From Pterobdella sp. o SKG-2022 (taxonomy: Eukaryota; Annelida; Clitellata; Hirudinida; Piscicolidae): DNA of 64,000 bases. Shown here one piece after another: positions 1-12,900 of the stretch (positions are counted from its first letter, which is position 1; every line of letters starts with the position of its first letter). Under the pieces are notes generated by a model. The model saw nothing but the letters and a program-made list of their open reading frames with translations, was not told the origin of the DNA and made no database searches. The stretch covers positions 5,136,925-5,200,924 of the forward strand of contig OZ038322.1 in NCBI GenBank assembly GCA_964035795.1. Direction: 5' to 3'. The position numbers were made by a program, and so were the translations under genes.

Positions 1-700
1 TTAATCTCGGGCAAAATACTGAAGATGGTATAGACCTGGACATTGTCGAAAAAACCCTGGTTTCCTGGAACCTACAAATGACCAAAGGAAAAACTGAAAC
101 TCTATCAATTGATGGAACAAATGGTGAATGGAAAAAAAGCAAAAAACTAGGAATCCTTCTTGACTCTAAAGAAGAATGGAAAAGAAGGAAAAATCTAACA
201 ATGGTAGCCATGCGAAAAATGAACAAAATATGGACGTCAAGCATAACAAAACCGACAAAGGAAAGAATTTATAAAGCATATGTCTAATCAATTATGCTTT
301 TCGGCTGAAGCACTTGGTCAATGAACAAAGAAATGGAAAGATCAATAGACAGCTTCAACAGAAGTATGGTGAGACACGCGTGTGGCCCAAACACATGTCT
401 ACAGAAGAAGTAAACGTTCTCATTGAACCAGCAACATGTGAAGTGAAAAAACGACGCTGGCAGATGCTAGGCCACATTTTGCGTATGGACGACCATGTTC
501 CGGCAAAAAAAGCAACCATTGATGCCATTAAAACCAAAAAAGAAAAACGAGGAAAACCAAATACCAGCCTACTTACCACCATCAAAGATGACTTGAAACG
601 TCATTCCCTATCAATAGAAAAGGCAATCGATTTTGCAAAAGACAGAAAATCGTGGAAGTTGGAGAAAAGCAGTGCTTCGGCGAACGAAAAACTCTAACTA
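1..700 (+). mobile_element. Degenerate non-LTR retrotransposon (LINE), C-terminal part of the RT ORF
   Basis: Frame-broken coding remains run through this stretch. The first part (78-287) reads like the region just after the reverse transcriptase palm, with a 'KKLGILLDSKEEWKRRK' segment of the type that precedes the LINE thumb. The second part (314-697) contains 'KKRRWQMLGHILRMDDHVPAKKA', condensed here to its key residues RRW, LGH and RM, which is the conserved C-terminal block of many invertebrate LINEs. Stops at about 285-310 and frame changes show it is dead. The element is cut by the window edge. I cannot name the clade with confidence; RTE- or CR1-like is likely. Confidence 0.65.
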
Positions 701-2112
701 TTGAATCAACATTCATTTTTTAGTGCTTTTTTGTAAACCCTAATAAATAAAATAAGCAATTTAATGAGTTTTCATAGATGTTTTAAATTTTTTGGGTTGT
801 GTAGAAAGCTTGTCGTTATTTATTCTGGTTGACAAGTTTTAACAAGTATGACCATACTTAGATTAACTCTATTTAAGAGGTTTCAAGATCATTCAAACCA
901 ATTAGTTTAAACTTCATCAAACTTGTTTTTTTAATCGAGACAGCCTTCTTTGTATAACATGTCCTTTCAACCGCCGCGGTCACAAGAAAGCTGAGTTCAG
1001 AAATATGGTTGGAAGAAAGGGGGAGGTAGGATAGGTTTTAGGAAGAATGGGGCAGAATGAGTTCTGTGGTGGGGTTGAAGTGAATGGGCTTAGAGGGTGT
1101 GGGGTATATAGTGGGTGGAAAGAGCTAAGTTTGGGGCTGGAAATAATGAGCTCAAAAAGTGGAAAGATGGATTATGTGGAGGACTGGGGTGATAATAAAA
1201 CTCAATGGTATTATATCAAAAATCATAATAATTAAAATATATAATAAAAATAATAAGAATGATGGTTAATAAAGTTAATAGCAATTATAATAATCTGATA
1301 ATACAAGAAAAGAGGCAGCAACAGGAGGACAGTTGTCGTCTGCCAATGCTTTTCTGTGGTCATGGAAACAATGATGACTTAATTCCTTCAAGTTGGGATA
1401 AAAAAAACCTGTGATAAATTGAAAAAGACGAGAGTCAGTGTTGAGTTCAAAGTGTATAACAAGCTAGGTAATGAGTTTAACAAAGATCTTGTGTCTGATT
1501 AAGTTGATTGGTTGTACAGGGTTTTGCCTGAGAATTAGTTTTTTACTAAATAACATCATTATTATTGTTGTTTTAATAATTGTGAAATGCTACTGCTATT
1601 GAGCATTATAAAATAAAATTACGAATAAATTGCAGCAACTTCAGAAGTTTCTAGACCACAGTATTGATATTTCTTCAGTATTTTGAGCTATTAATAGCCT
1701 AATGATTAGTAGCATTAATTAAAAACATCGTATGTATTTTTCTTCAGTATGTTGTAACGAAAAAAATCAAATAAGAGGAATTTTTAATACATTTATTGAG
1801 AATAGAATGTTATAATTTTCGATAAGTTTAGCCTTATAAAACCTTAGCGAAAAAAATTTAGTCGTAACTATAGTTATATAGTAATTCAAGACTATAATTA
1901 AGAATTAGTTAATTATTCAAAAAAACAGAAGTTATTTTAATTTCAATGCTATTATTTCAAATAATTAATTGTTCAAGAGTACTTCACAGAAAAATAATTT
2001 TCTAAACGATGTCAAATTTTATCAAAAGAAATTAATCTCTATGTCCTCCTTCGGTCATTGCCCCGTTCAATTTTTTTCAAATCCTTTAATATTGGATCCC
2101 AGGCATTAGTAT
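701..2112. other. AT-rich stretch with no supported gene
   Basis: Only short chance frames occur. Nothing resembles a known protein, and I see no convincing exon, RNA or transposon end. A G-rich patch lies at about 1015-1150. Confidence 0.4.
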
Positions 2113-2115
2113 TAA

Positions 2116-2443
2116 CTATGAATAGTGGGTCATTAAGCCATTGAAAACAGAATTGTGCTTTTATATTTCAAGGCTCTCCCTCACCAAGAGATTTTTTTGT
2201 AGTGAAAACTTGTTTTTTTCTTTTTCAATTTCTAAAACCTCAAGAGTATCCCAGTTAATTTTTACAATAGCGAGCATGTTTGCTAATTCCCGATATTTCT
2301 GAGTCAGCCTTTTTTGATTCAACATCAGAGCTGTGCTTCTTCATTCGGGTTTTTATACTCACTCTTGTTTGGCCAAGAGAGTGCCTTGAAATAAAAAAGC
2401 AAAATTCTGTTTTCAATGGCTATAATGACCCACATTTCATAGG
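2116..2443. repeat. Imperfect inverted repeat, arms about 75 bp
   Basis: The segment at 2116-2190 is repeated in inverted orientation at 2362-2443. The shared core reads 'GGGTCATTA..GCCATTG' followed by an A-rich stretch, a T-rich stretch and 'TTTCAAGGC'. A spacer of about 170 bases separates the arms. The arms match with a few substitutions and small indels, as expected for an old foldback or MITE-like element, or for two copies of one repeat in opposite orientation. No transposase is present. Confidence 0.6.
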
Positions 2444-2612
2444 ATTTATGATATATGCATATTGTTTATTCTTTAAAAATGATGCTTGTTTAGTAATGTA
2501 TATGAAACCTTTAAATTTCATAATGTAGTGCTCCAATAAAACTAATCGTTATGTTTGTGGAGGCATTTCCTACAATAGTTGTGTTTCTCGAAAACTAATG
2601 TCAAGAGAGTTT

Positions 2613-3022
2613 AGTTCAGGGACGATGCATCTGTCAAAGAGTTTTCAGTCGAAAACTTGGCACCCAAGAAAACTTCATTGCCATCCTTCATCTCCCGAAA
2701 AACTGCATTGGTCCCACAAATCAAACGACCATTGTTTTTGCCGCAAATAGATACTGGCTCGGAAGAAATAGAACGCAAGCTTGCATACTCGACCTATGAA
2801 AAGCATCGGAAGGAGTCTAAAGCGTTTTGGAAAAAAACAAACAAAAAATATGAAGACATGGAAAAGGTACGTAAAGAGACAGAAAAAGGAATGGCAAAGC
2901 TTGAAAGCGATTTGGCCAAGCTCCGTCTGCTCAAGGTCAGATTCGACAAGCAAGAAAGGGAGTTTTCAAAGTGGGTACGTAGAAAACTAGAGAAAGTTGA
3001 CCGCCAGGTCAAAAGAGCCTAA
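2613..3022 (+). CDS. Possible orphan exon or gene fragment, lysine/glutamate-rich coiled coil
   Basis: An open frame of about 136 codons ends with TAA at 3020-3022. It has no ATG in frame near its start; it opens after a TAG at about 2610, and an AG at 2617-2618 could be a 3' splice site. The first third is basic and proline-containing. The rest is a charged helix (EKHRKESKAFWKK, ETEKGMAKLESDLAKL, DKQEREFSKWVRRKL) with heptad-like spacing, so a coiled coil is likely. No family was recognised. The length is notable for such AT-rich DNA, but neither a start nor a partner exon was found. It may be a terminal exon, a retroelement ORF1 fragment or chance. Confidence 0.3.
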
Positions 3023-3133
3023 GATGAACTACTACCCAGATGGTGCTAAAAAGACGTAAGTTTATAACTATTAATATCATCCATAATTTTTCTTCAGTTT
3101 GCAGTATAAATCTAAATAATATACATACACATA

Positions 3134-3870
3134 CAGACCCTCAATTCCCACCCTCTTAGGAATTCTTAAGGAGCTGCCCACCACAAAGTAAAAACTTCTA
3201 TATGATTAAAATAAAATTTCATGGTATTATATTCTCAACATCTATATGAATAAATTTTGATCTTGTGAAAATACAATAAATTCATTATTATTTATTATAT
3301 ATGCATAATAAAGCGAGAAACAGCATTTTAAACTAAGCTTTTTGATATGCATAGTATACCACCTTCAGGTAACTCTTATACTAATATATATATACAGAAT
3401 CAGCTCCCTATATGCAAGCTTCATGTTTCTCTCCACACACGCACCTTCACACTCGAGGTAGTTTTTTTTGTATTCCTAATACAATAATTGTAAAGTACTT
3501 TTAATACAACTATTGTAACTAAAAACTAATATTGTTAGATCCGGACCTCCAATCCCACCCTGGGAATTCATAGAGAGATGCCCACCTCAAAGTAAAAAAA
3601 AATTATTATGACTATGATTGAAATCGTCCACATCCTTATGATTAAAATTTATGTATTCTGATAAAAAATAAATTTCATCATCATCTTTTTGCAGCTGTCT
3701 CCATGCTAGTATGGGTTGGATGAATAATACACGTTTATTACTCAATATTTTATATAAGCTTGAAAACAGTTTTTTAGGCAACTTACTAATATAATATACA
3801 AAATCAGCTCCCGGTCTGCTACATCCATGTCTCTTCGCACACATGCTTCTTCACACTCGAGGTAGTTTTC
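3134..3870. repeat. Tandem pair of an unknown repeat, about 330 bp each
   Basis: Two related copies lie side by side, at about 3134-3462 and 3541-3870. Shared blocks in the same order include 'CCCACCCT', 'GGAATTC', 'TGCCCACC', 'CAAAGTAAAA', 'AATCAGCTCCC' and, at the end, 'TTCACACTCGAGGTAGTTTT'. The second copy has an extra segment containing 'CCATGCTAGTATGGGTTGGA' (about 3707-3722), resembling LINE 3' tails elsewhere in the window. No coding is visible. It could be the non-coding end of a retroelement or a non-autonomous DNA element. Confidence 0.6.
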
Positions 3871-3891
3871 GTTAGATTTAATCTTCAATAT

Positions 3892-4091
3892 NNNNNNNNN
3901 NNNNNNNNNNNNNNNNNNNNNNNNNNNNNNNNNNNNNNNNNNNNNNNNNNNNNNNNNNNNNNNNNNNNNNNNNNNNNNNNNNNNNNNNNNNNNNNNNNNN
4001 NNNNNNNNNNNNNNNNNNNNNNNNNNNNNNNNNNNNNNNNNNNNNNNNNNNNNNNNNNNNNNNNNNNNNNNNNNNNNNNNNNNNNNNNNNN
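3892..4091. other. Assembly gap (200 N)
   Basis: Exactly 200 N, directly followed by an (AT)n tract. The round length implies a gap of unknown size, probably caused by the simple repeat. Confidence 0.98.

Positions 4092-4135
<44 letters not shown>
4092..4135. repeat. (AT)n microsatellite next to the gap
   Basis: An uninterrupted AT dinucleotide run of about 44 bases. It starts at the gap edge, so its true length is unknown. Confidence 0.95.
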
Positions 4136-4139
<4 letters not shown>

Positions 4140-4269
4140 GTGTCTGTAAAATAAGACATAGTATTTTTCAAACTGAAGATTTTTTCTCAGATTGGATTGA
4201 AAGAAAAATGCTTCATTTAAAGGTTAAAAACAAAGATTGAAAGATATTAGTTTAGAGCCTGGAATGATT

Positions 4270-5580
4270 ATCTATATAGTTGAGAGTAGTAGTAGTAGTA
4301 CCTCCGATCTTCATTTCGGGGACATGACGTAATTTTTTCTCCATATTTGTCTATCAGCCATAGCAGTACGTAATTCGTTAGAAGTCAGCTCTGTGTCTTT
4401 TTGAAGTACGTCTTTCAGTGTTATACTTGGACGAACTCTTCTACCACCCTTTTCCGGCGTTCAAAACAACAGAGTTTTTGCAGAATCGTTGTGCCGAGCT
4501 ACATGTCCAGCAAGAACTAACCGTCTTATTTTGATTATGGAGACAACTTTGGAATTTGACCGTATAGCTGAGCATTTGATAGGGGGTTTTTCCAGGAGAT
4601 ATTTTTGACTATTCGGAGCATGCGAGTGTATGTGGCATCAACTTTTTTCAGTGCAGCGCTGGTCATTACCCAAGATTCACATCCATATAGCAGTATAGAC
4701 TCAATAGTAGATTTAAAAATCCTAACTTTCGTTTCAGTAGTATTGATAGAGTTTCAGCTTTTTTCTAGAAAGTTGAGAGTGCCCATGGTTCTCTGATTTG
4801 GGTGCTGATATCTCGAGAAGAGTTGGTGTAACCTCCCAAGTAAAGAAAATCATCAACCTTTTCAATTTCGTCACTATTCATAGCATGAATATGACTCTCT
4901 ACAGAAGGATTGAAATGCATTGCTTTAGTCTTGTTTGCATTGAGGAAGAGACCTATTTTTTGAGTTGCAATCTTGATTTTGTAAAGAAAAGACTTAGCTT
5001 TGTTGATCATATCTTCCATCAAAGCGATATCGTCAGAAAAAGCAAGTTCGGCGAGTTTCTCGGGAGGGACTCTACGACTTCCTTTCTTTTAAGAGTCAAT
5101 CCATCTGAAGGAAAAACTGAGATGCTGATAGTATAATCTAAGCAAATGATTAAAAGAAACGGGGCGAGTGAGTCCTCTTGTAAGACGCCAGTATCGACCT
5201 GGAAGATGTAAGTATTGCCTTCAGGAGTTACCACAAGAGCGGAGGTGTTTTCATACATTACTCTTATTGCATAATGAATTTCAGAAAGAATTCCACGTGC
5301 AACATGAATTTTGAGCCTTTTGAACCGATTTATTAAGTCAAATGCTTTTTCGAAATCGATGAAAGTTATCACAGCTTCTTTCTTGTGGTTACGCAATTCT
5401 TCTAGGATTCTTCTGAGTGCGAGTAGATGAGACGAGGTGGATCTTCCAGGACGAAAGCCGTCGATGACAGGGCGGATGCTGTTAAGTATAAGCCGGTTGT
5501 AGATTTTAGAGGCTATTTGACTAAGACTTAAATTTCGATGGTTAGTCTCCTTTCTTGGACATGGAAACAATACCAGATAT
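4270..5580 (-). mobile_element. Antisense LINE fragment with reverse transcriptase
   Basis: On the minus strand, 5570-5019 encodes RT palm motifs: 'DGFRPGRSTSSHLLALRRILEE' (the GFR.GRST block), 'TFIDFEKAFD' (RT motif with the first catalytic Asp) and 'GVLQEDSLAPFLLIICLDY', where the usual QGD is QED. The next frame (5022-4765) continues with 'ANKTKAMHF' and 'DDFLYLGGYT'. Below that, rc 4720-4290 reads on, with stops, into an 'HMARRNDSAKTLLF' and a 'TAMADRQIWR' block typical of the C-terminus of this LINE lineage. Frameshifts and stops show it is inactive and 5'-truncated. Confidence 0.85.
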
Positions 5581-5784
5581 ACCCCATTTATTGGGGTTTA
5601 TCAGTGAAAGTCAGGCTAGGATTACTGAATTATGATAAGATTGTACTTATCGAAAATTTCAGTTTTTTCCAAAAATTTTTTTTCTAAAAGCTTTATTTTT
5701 GAAGAAATAAACGAAAAATTAACAACGAGAAAATTATTAATCAACAAACAAAAAGCTTCTCGTAAGATAATTTTACATTTTTTA

Positions 5785-5850
5785 CATTTATCGCCTCTGC
5801 AGCAAACCTAGTTTGCAAACTATGCGCCTTACAAATGACTAACAATAATA
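5785..5850 (-). repeat. Short interspersed repeat, partner at 30200-30262
   Basis: Read on the minus strand, this segment ('CATTTGTAAGGCGCATAG', 'TTTGCAAAC', 'GGTTTGCTGCAGAGGCG') matches the plus strand at about 30204-30250 almost base for base. Both copies sit beside an A/T-rich trinucleotide run. It looks like the conserved 3' end of a retroelement. Confidence 0.6.
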
Positions 5851-5918
5851 ATTATCGAAGGATCCCATACAAAAAACTGTGTTAATGATTACTTTTTGTG
5901 CCTTTCTCCTACATATAT

Positions 5919-6090
5919 CGGCCCCTATAGCTCTGCTGGTAGAGCATTAGACCAAATAGCTAAAGTTACCGGGTTCGATCCCACGTGGGTCGACAATTAG
6001 CACCTGTTCCACAGTGTGTTTTCACTATATTAAATTTTTAGCGAGCGCTTTGATCAATAAGAAAAAGCGCTTTATAAATACCGCATTAGA
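5919..6090 (+). mobile_element. tRNA-derived SINE, copy 1
   Basis: The head is tRNA-like, with an A box 'TAGCTCTGCTGG' and a B box 'GGTTCGATCCC', so it carries an internal pol III promoter. The body follows ('ACCTGTTCCACAGTGTGTTTT') and then a 3' tail with 'AAGCGCTTTATAAATACCGC'. Three other copies in the window share head, body and tail. The shared body shows these are SINEs and not tRNA genes; the anticodon arm region is also altered. Confidence 0.9.
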
Positions 6091-6545
6091 TTACATTAAA
6101 TTTGTCTCAGAATGTTCTGCTTACATATACATATAGAATTATGTATTAGTAATCGTTTACGTCAAAACTATTAAAAAAATTAGTACTATTATAAACAAAA
6201 AATAAAATGTATTTATATATACCTGATGATAGGAGTATGTAGTGAACATTGGAAGTTAGGATATATGGAAGTGGTGGTGAATATTAAGTTAGTTGTTTTA
6301 AGCCTCCTTTGATGTCGAGTGAATTCATTTTTAAAAAAATGTAATGATGAAAGATATGGTGATGAACACTGATTTAAGTTCAGTCTATGTTGAACATTTA
6401 GTTTAAAAAAATTTTTTCATCAACACAACATCATATTTTTCTTAAAAACCTAAAAACTTTCTTCTTCACGCAGTTTATAGCAGAGCGCCTCTTTACGTTG
6501 CGTAAGAGGAGCTGTATGGGTAATTCATTCTTATTATTATATTGT

Positions 6546-6714
6546 TGGCCCCATAGCTCAATGGTTGAGCATTAGACTAATTACCTTAGGTTACCGGGTT
6601 CGATCCCACGTGGGCCGACAATTAGCACCTGTTCCACAGTGTGTTTTCGCAAAATTAAATTTGTAGCAAGCGCTTTGATCTATAAGGAAAAGCGCTTTAA
6701 AAATACCGCATTAC
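6546..6714 (+). mobile_element. tRNA-derived SINE, copy 2
   Basis: Same family as the copy at 5919, with head 'TAGCTCAATGGTTGAGC', B box 'GGTTCGATCCC' and the 'AGCGCTTTAAAAATACCGC' tail. It lies about 230 bases before the LRWD1 start codon, so its pol III promoter sits in the presumed promoter region of that gene. Confidence 0.9.
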
Positions 6715-6947
6715 ATTATAACACATGTTTCAAAAATTTTATTCAAATAAATTTTTTTTATTTAAAAAAAAGTATAATTTTTGAAATAATTAAAATAAAA
6801 ATAATTTTCGCTTATTTATTTTTATATATTCATCTAACAAGTATATGGCGCTGTAGACAAAGTTCACTTTTGAAGTTCTTGCCGCTGTTTGAAAATTATA
6901 ACAGAGATTGAAATTTCTTCTCGAAGAAATTCATTCAATATTTCAAA

Positions 6948-9900
6948 ATGTCTAAAATTACTGTAAAATTTGAAAACTTAGAAGAGTTGTTAAACTTATC
7001 TTTCAAGGAAATCACTAAACTCAAGCACATTGAGTAAGTTTTACATCATATTTATTCTGAAATATTTTTTTTCATATTCATTTTATTTTTTATTTGAAAA
7101 ATTTTAAATTATGGTTTTGTTTTAGTAGCATTAAAAATTTTTAAAAAATTTTTACATTTAAACCATGTATAAAAATTTAAAATATTTCTAAAATTTTTTC
7201 AAATCCAACCAATCTCTTTTAAACCAGTTGTAATTAATGATAAACTAAAAACATCTGAAATTAATGCTACTATAGTTCTATTATAAAATCTAAGTAATTT
7301 AATCAAACACTATTGGTCTGTTCAGCTAACTTCACTTAATTTACTACTACTTAAATATTCAAATTCTAATCTCAAAAATTCACCACACCACCCACTTATC
7401 TCCCCCATATACCTTCATAGTTTAAGTGGCAATATGGTGAAAAAAATCGACCCAGGTCTTTTCAATGAACTACCTAATCTGACATCAATTGACCTTTCAC
7501 ATAACATACTTACATCACTTGAACTAGATAATCCTTTAAGTAAGGTTAGGGGCTTGTAGCTTTTTTTAGTTTTGATATGCTATTAATATTATTAACCACA
7601 GTGGCTAAAAGATATACAGCAGTATAATCTACTTGGATTGATAATAACAATAACTAATGATTATTGCTTCCATCAATTTATAAATAAAAATAAATATAAT
7701 ATCCATATTAGTTTATACTGCTGTAGGCATCCCAGTAGCTGGGGCATATAGCAGTCGGCTAATACACTTTCTCCACTCAGCTCTATTAAGTGGATCCGCA
7801 TTTTTCAGGCCATAGGATTCCATATCCTTTTCAACACAAATCAACCAAGTTTTTGCTGGTCTACCATGGGAACGACCTCCAGGAAGAGGAAGTTTGAGCA
7901 CATCTTTGATACACATGGACGAACATCTCACATGACCATACCAACAAAGACGACAGCTCTGTAGCAGCGTCCTTATCTCTGGGATTTTGAGTTTTGTGAG
8001 GAAAACTAATGATGGACTTCTATCCTTTGGCTTAATGCCACATATCCAGCGGATCATAGATCTGTCATTGCACTGTAGCCTATGCAAAACAGCAACTGTT
8101 GGAGTCCAGTTTTCACTGCCATATAACAAGGCAGAACGCACACAAGATGTGTATAATTTGCCACGAAGTTCCAAGGTGATGTGTTTAGAGGTCAATATGG
8201 GCAACAGTTTTTTAAATTTACCCCAGGCAACTGAACACCTGGTGATAACTGCCAGTTCACAACCTCCACCTGCACACAACAGCAAAACTTCGGTTCTACA
8301 TCCATTGTGGTATTACCAACAATAACCTCTTTGATAGGCCTATAATCCAAAGGTGGCGCTAAATTGAGACAGCGAGGACATACGTAAGCCTGATCCTTCA
8401 GTCTTCCAGTCAAACCACTACATCTTTTGTGGACCCAATGAGAGCATGTCGAGCAAAAAACTGAGTTGACGCCAACACCTTTGCGGCATACATTGCAAGG
8501 AAAAGCTCCAGAATCCCTCAAGTTTTCAGAACCGAGTAACATGAATTTTTTTTTTGGAGTTCATCTGCAATCCTTTACTTTCTATTTCCAGTTTCCATTT
8601 TCCAAATTTGGATATACAATCGTCTAGCGATTCTGAGATCAAAACCAGGTCATCAGCATGTAAAAGTTCCCAAGAAACACCGGTTCTTAACTCTCTAGAC
8701 AAAGCTTCCAAAAGAAGAATAAAAAGTAAAGGACTCAATACAGATCCTTGATGTACACCAACATTAACACCAAACTTATCGCTGAGCTGGTTATTAATGC
8801 GTACTCGACTTTTTGCTGCAATATACATGCTCTGAACTACACGGACAGCCCATTCTTCGACTCCGAGCTTTCTCATTGCCCATCAAATCACTGCGCGGAA
8901 CTCGATCAAAGGCCTTCTCTAAATCAACGAAAACAAAAAAGAGTGGTTTTTTGACGGCAAGATATTTTTCCTGCGACTGACGAACAACAAAAACTGCATC
9001 AGTGGCGCTTCTACCAGAAACGAAGCCAAACTACATCTCATCAATATCCACCATCTTTCTGATTCGTCGCTCTAGGACGTGCTCAACAAGCTTCATCACA
9101 TGATCTGTCAGCTTGAGGCCTCTATAATTTCCTCGATCCAAAGCATCCCCCTTACCAATGTAGAGGTTTACAATGATGCTATCACGCCAATCAGCAGGAA
9201 CAACATCTTCAGCAATAACTGATTTCATGAGGTGGGCCAAGACTTCTAAACCTACAGAACCAGACGCCTTTAGCATTTCCGCCACTATGCCAGAAGGTCT
9301 TGCTGTTTTGCGACACTTCATTTTCTTAATGGCATCACTGACCTGTAGCAGTGTGACAAAAGGAGGAGGGCCGAGGATCGGTGAAACAAAAGAAAGAGAC
9401 TCGCTAGTCCAATCGAACTCAACATTTGATAGCCTTTAATGATGTTCAACCCAGGCATTAATTTTTTGAGCATCACTTAAAGTGAGTTCACCAGCATCAT
9501 TTCTGACACATTTATCACCTATTACATCACGGTTCTGACTGTCCATCTGCCTGGCCAAGTTATATATTTCATTATGGCCGGATTTAATAGCAGAAAACGC
9601 ATCCCTTTCCGCTTCGCTTTTTGCCAACCAAACAAGACGCTTAGCAACACGCTTAGACTCGTTATAAGCTTCTTTAGCTATGTTAGCTTCATTATATAGC
9701 CTTTGAATTTGAAGCTTTTTAAAAGCCTTAAAAGGGTTCCTTTTTTCATTCACAGCGTCATCTACACGGGCAATTCACTGCATGTTTGGCGTTCTACTGG
9801 TGGTTCAGAGATGTACCACAGACCTCTGAAGAAGTTTCAAGAAGGGACTTTTTGAGATGAGCCCATCTTTCTTCCACGTTTGGAAAATTCATGACCTGAG

Positions 9901-12900
9901 CCGCTGTTAACTTGGCGTTTAAAGAAATGGCAAACTCTTTTGCAACTGCTGGATCTCAGAGTTTCCAGGTTCAAAGACGAGGGTTAGACTTTCGCTCCAC
10001 ATTTCTTCGTATAGTGTGAACAAGATCACAGACTAACAGATGCTGTTGCAATGCACATTCCTCTCCAGAAATGACTGATATTCTTTACCATACTTTTGAA
10101 AGTTTTTCGATAAAAATGAAGTCAATCTGGGACTTGGAACCACTGGAGTTATAGGTCACAAAATGGGATTCTCTTTTCATAAAACAAGTTTTGGCGACAA
10201 AAAGATTGTTGGCCATTGCGAATTCTAGAATCCACTCACCTTCAGAGTTACAGGTGCCATAACCAAAACCGCCATGCACGTTCTCAAAATTACCAGCTTT
10301 CTCACCAACATGCCCATTCCAGTCACCCAATGGGATGTGAATCTCAGAAGATGGTACTTTTGAGATACATTTCTACAACTCATCATAAAAAATTGTTTTT
10401 TTCTCATTCAGACGATCAATTTGTGAGGCATAGATCGAAACAAAGGTGAACACAGACTCCCCAAGAACAAGACGTAATTCTAGAATCCTGTCTGAGACAC
10501 GATGAAATTCAAAAACCTTATTTGTCCATTTTTCTGCCAAAAGAAATCCAGCACCACTGAGACCTGACTTATTGCCACACCAATAAAACTTATAGGCTGA
10601 ATTCTTGCCCTTCAAAATGCGGGATTGATTTGACTCGGTGCCACCAGCCCATCTATGTTCTTGGATCACATAAATGTCCACTCTTCTTCGAAACATAGTC
10701 TCTACCACCTCACTGCCTCTGCTCTTTAAACTACCCACATTCAAAGAAGCTACTCTGAACGTCGTTTTCGGTTGCTCACTTGATTTGCCTGATCCGGACT
10801 CTGCATACCACACCCGGGAGTCAGCCAAGCCCGAAGCATTACCAGTACGCATATGGGTACTGGCACTACTTTTAGTGTAAAGATATTTTTTGAAAGTCAT
10901 TTTTAGTTGGGACAAAGTTTTCATAGAACTGCCAGCCTAAGCTAACGTCCAACTTGAAACTATCGGATTTCAAGAACCGCCCTTCTCACACTGGCAGTTT
11001 GCCTTGCCATTGTCAATAAAGAATGATCCTCCGCCAAGCCAAATGACAACGATACCAGGATATCAGTTTGTCAATACCTGTTACCAAAGTCTAGTGTTAT
11101 CCAGGTTATAACAGGAAAGCAGTCTCAAATTGGAGACGCTGTCTTTGGTGCAGTTTAACGTCATGCCCAGGACTATACCCACTATAAAGTTTTTGTTGAA
11201 TTTTGTACCATGAAAAATATAAAAAAACAATTAAAAAATTCTTGTATTTTTCATTACTATGTTTTCCTACATCATACATCTAACACTACGAACCACTCAC
11301 CTCATATATCATCATTCTATCTCTAACAACCCCATAACCACCCACACTACAGATAACCAGCTTAGACATAAGTAACAACAAATTTGACAGTTTGCTCTTT
11401 CTCTCAAACTTCCCTCACTTACAGAATCTTGTTTGTAGGGGCAATCCCTTCGAGGTATGGTTGGAGGGGTTGTGATTATTCAGGGGATATTTTTCTACCT
11501 AACATCATTCAATCGCCATTTATTATCTTATTGTCTATTTATACCTTGCTTGATTACTCTCACCACCATATCTCATCATTACTCAACATCATCTCACTAC
11601 TAACCACCATTTCACCACTATTCAAAACCATCACAATACTCTCCAACCATTATTCTTCATCAAAATAAAACTCAGGCACCATCTTATCGCCAACCAAAAC
11701 CACCACGCCATCCTTTCACAACCACCTCTAATTCCACCAGCATCACCACAAGTTTCTAGCCACATACCTATGTAAAGAGTTATGTTGGGTGGATAGGCAA
11801 CCAATAAACAGCAGAATCTCTGTTGATGCTTTTGTCTTTCAGTTGTATAATCAGGTGAGGGGAGGAAATCAAGTATAATTTTGAAGGTACATCAATACGG
11901 GAATGAGGTATTCCCCAAGTAAGTCGACCATTAGGTTATCCTTAACTGGGATTTTGGTTGCACAGTTGATAGGTTTTCACGAGGTGCTACTCCATGTCCA
12001 TAAAAATATGTATATGCTATAGTTTTTTTGTATAAGAATTATTTGGCCTAGTAGCTTGAAGTTTGCGTCAGTAAAATCACATCAATAAATGTTTTTTAAT
12101 GCAACATATTTAACAATGAATGTAGTTAAAGCACAATACAATCAACAAAACGTGTATCTAAAACAACACATTCAACAAAACATGTACTTACAACACAACA
12201 CAATCAACAATAAAATGCATTGAGCAACATCCTTATTCAACAAAAACAATACATTAAGTCCACTCAACACCACAGTGTTTAACCCATCACAAAGAAATCG
12301 GGGTGGACGATGTGGCAGTGATGGTGGATCGCATGGTGAGAGTTCTGATGGAGAAGAGGTTTTTGGGAGTTGGTCTACCATCTGACGTCAGGAAAATTAT
12401 TGTGCGTTTGAGTTATTTTTAGATTTGAGGGTTTTGCTTTTAGAAATTCCTAACCGAATAAATCGAGGCATTAGGGTTTTGAATGAGAATAATCCTTATT
12501 TTGAGGTGGTTTTTGCTTGATCAATTCCTTTTTATAGCCTGTTTTTCTTTTACTGAGAGTTGGGCTGAATTAATGGCGTTGAATGCCTGGTGTGAAGGGC
12601 CCACTACTGGCTCTGATAATAACCTATTTAGGCAGACTTAGGTTAAACTAAATAGGAACTAATTATTGTATAATAAATAAATATATAAATTACATAATTT
12701 TCAACATTTTTCTACTAAACCATAAAAAAAACAACAGATAAAGAAAGAATGTGAGAATTTTTTCTCAAAAAGATTCTCCACAAGGAAGCAAACAAAACTC
12801 AACTCAACTTTGCCAGCAAAGAGAATTACAAGCCCTAAAAAAACCACCAACACTCCAATAAAAAAGACCACAAACACACCAATAAATAAAAGAACAGCTA

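Noticed and set aside
5919..5995. tRNA gene
   Set aside because: A and B boxes are present, but the same non-tRNA body and tail follow in all four copies, and the anticodon stem does not fold cleanly; SINE is the better call.
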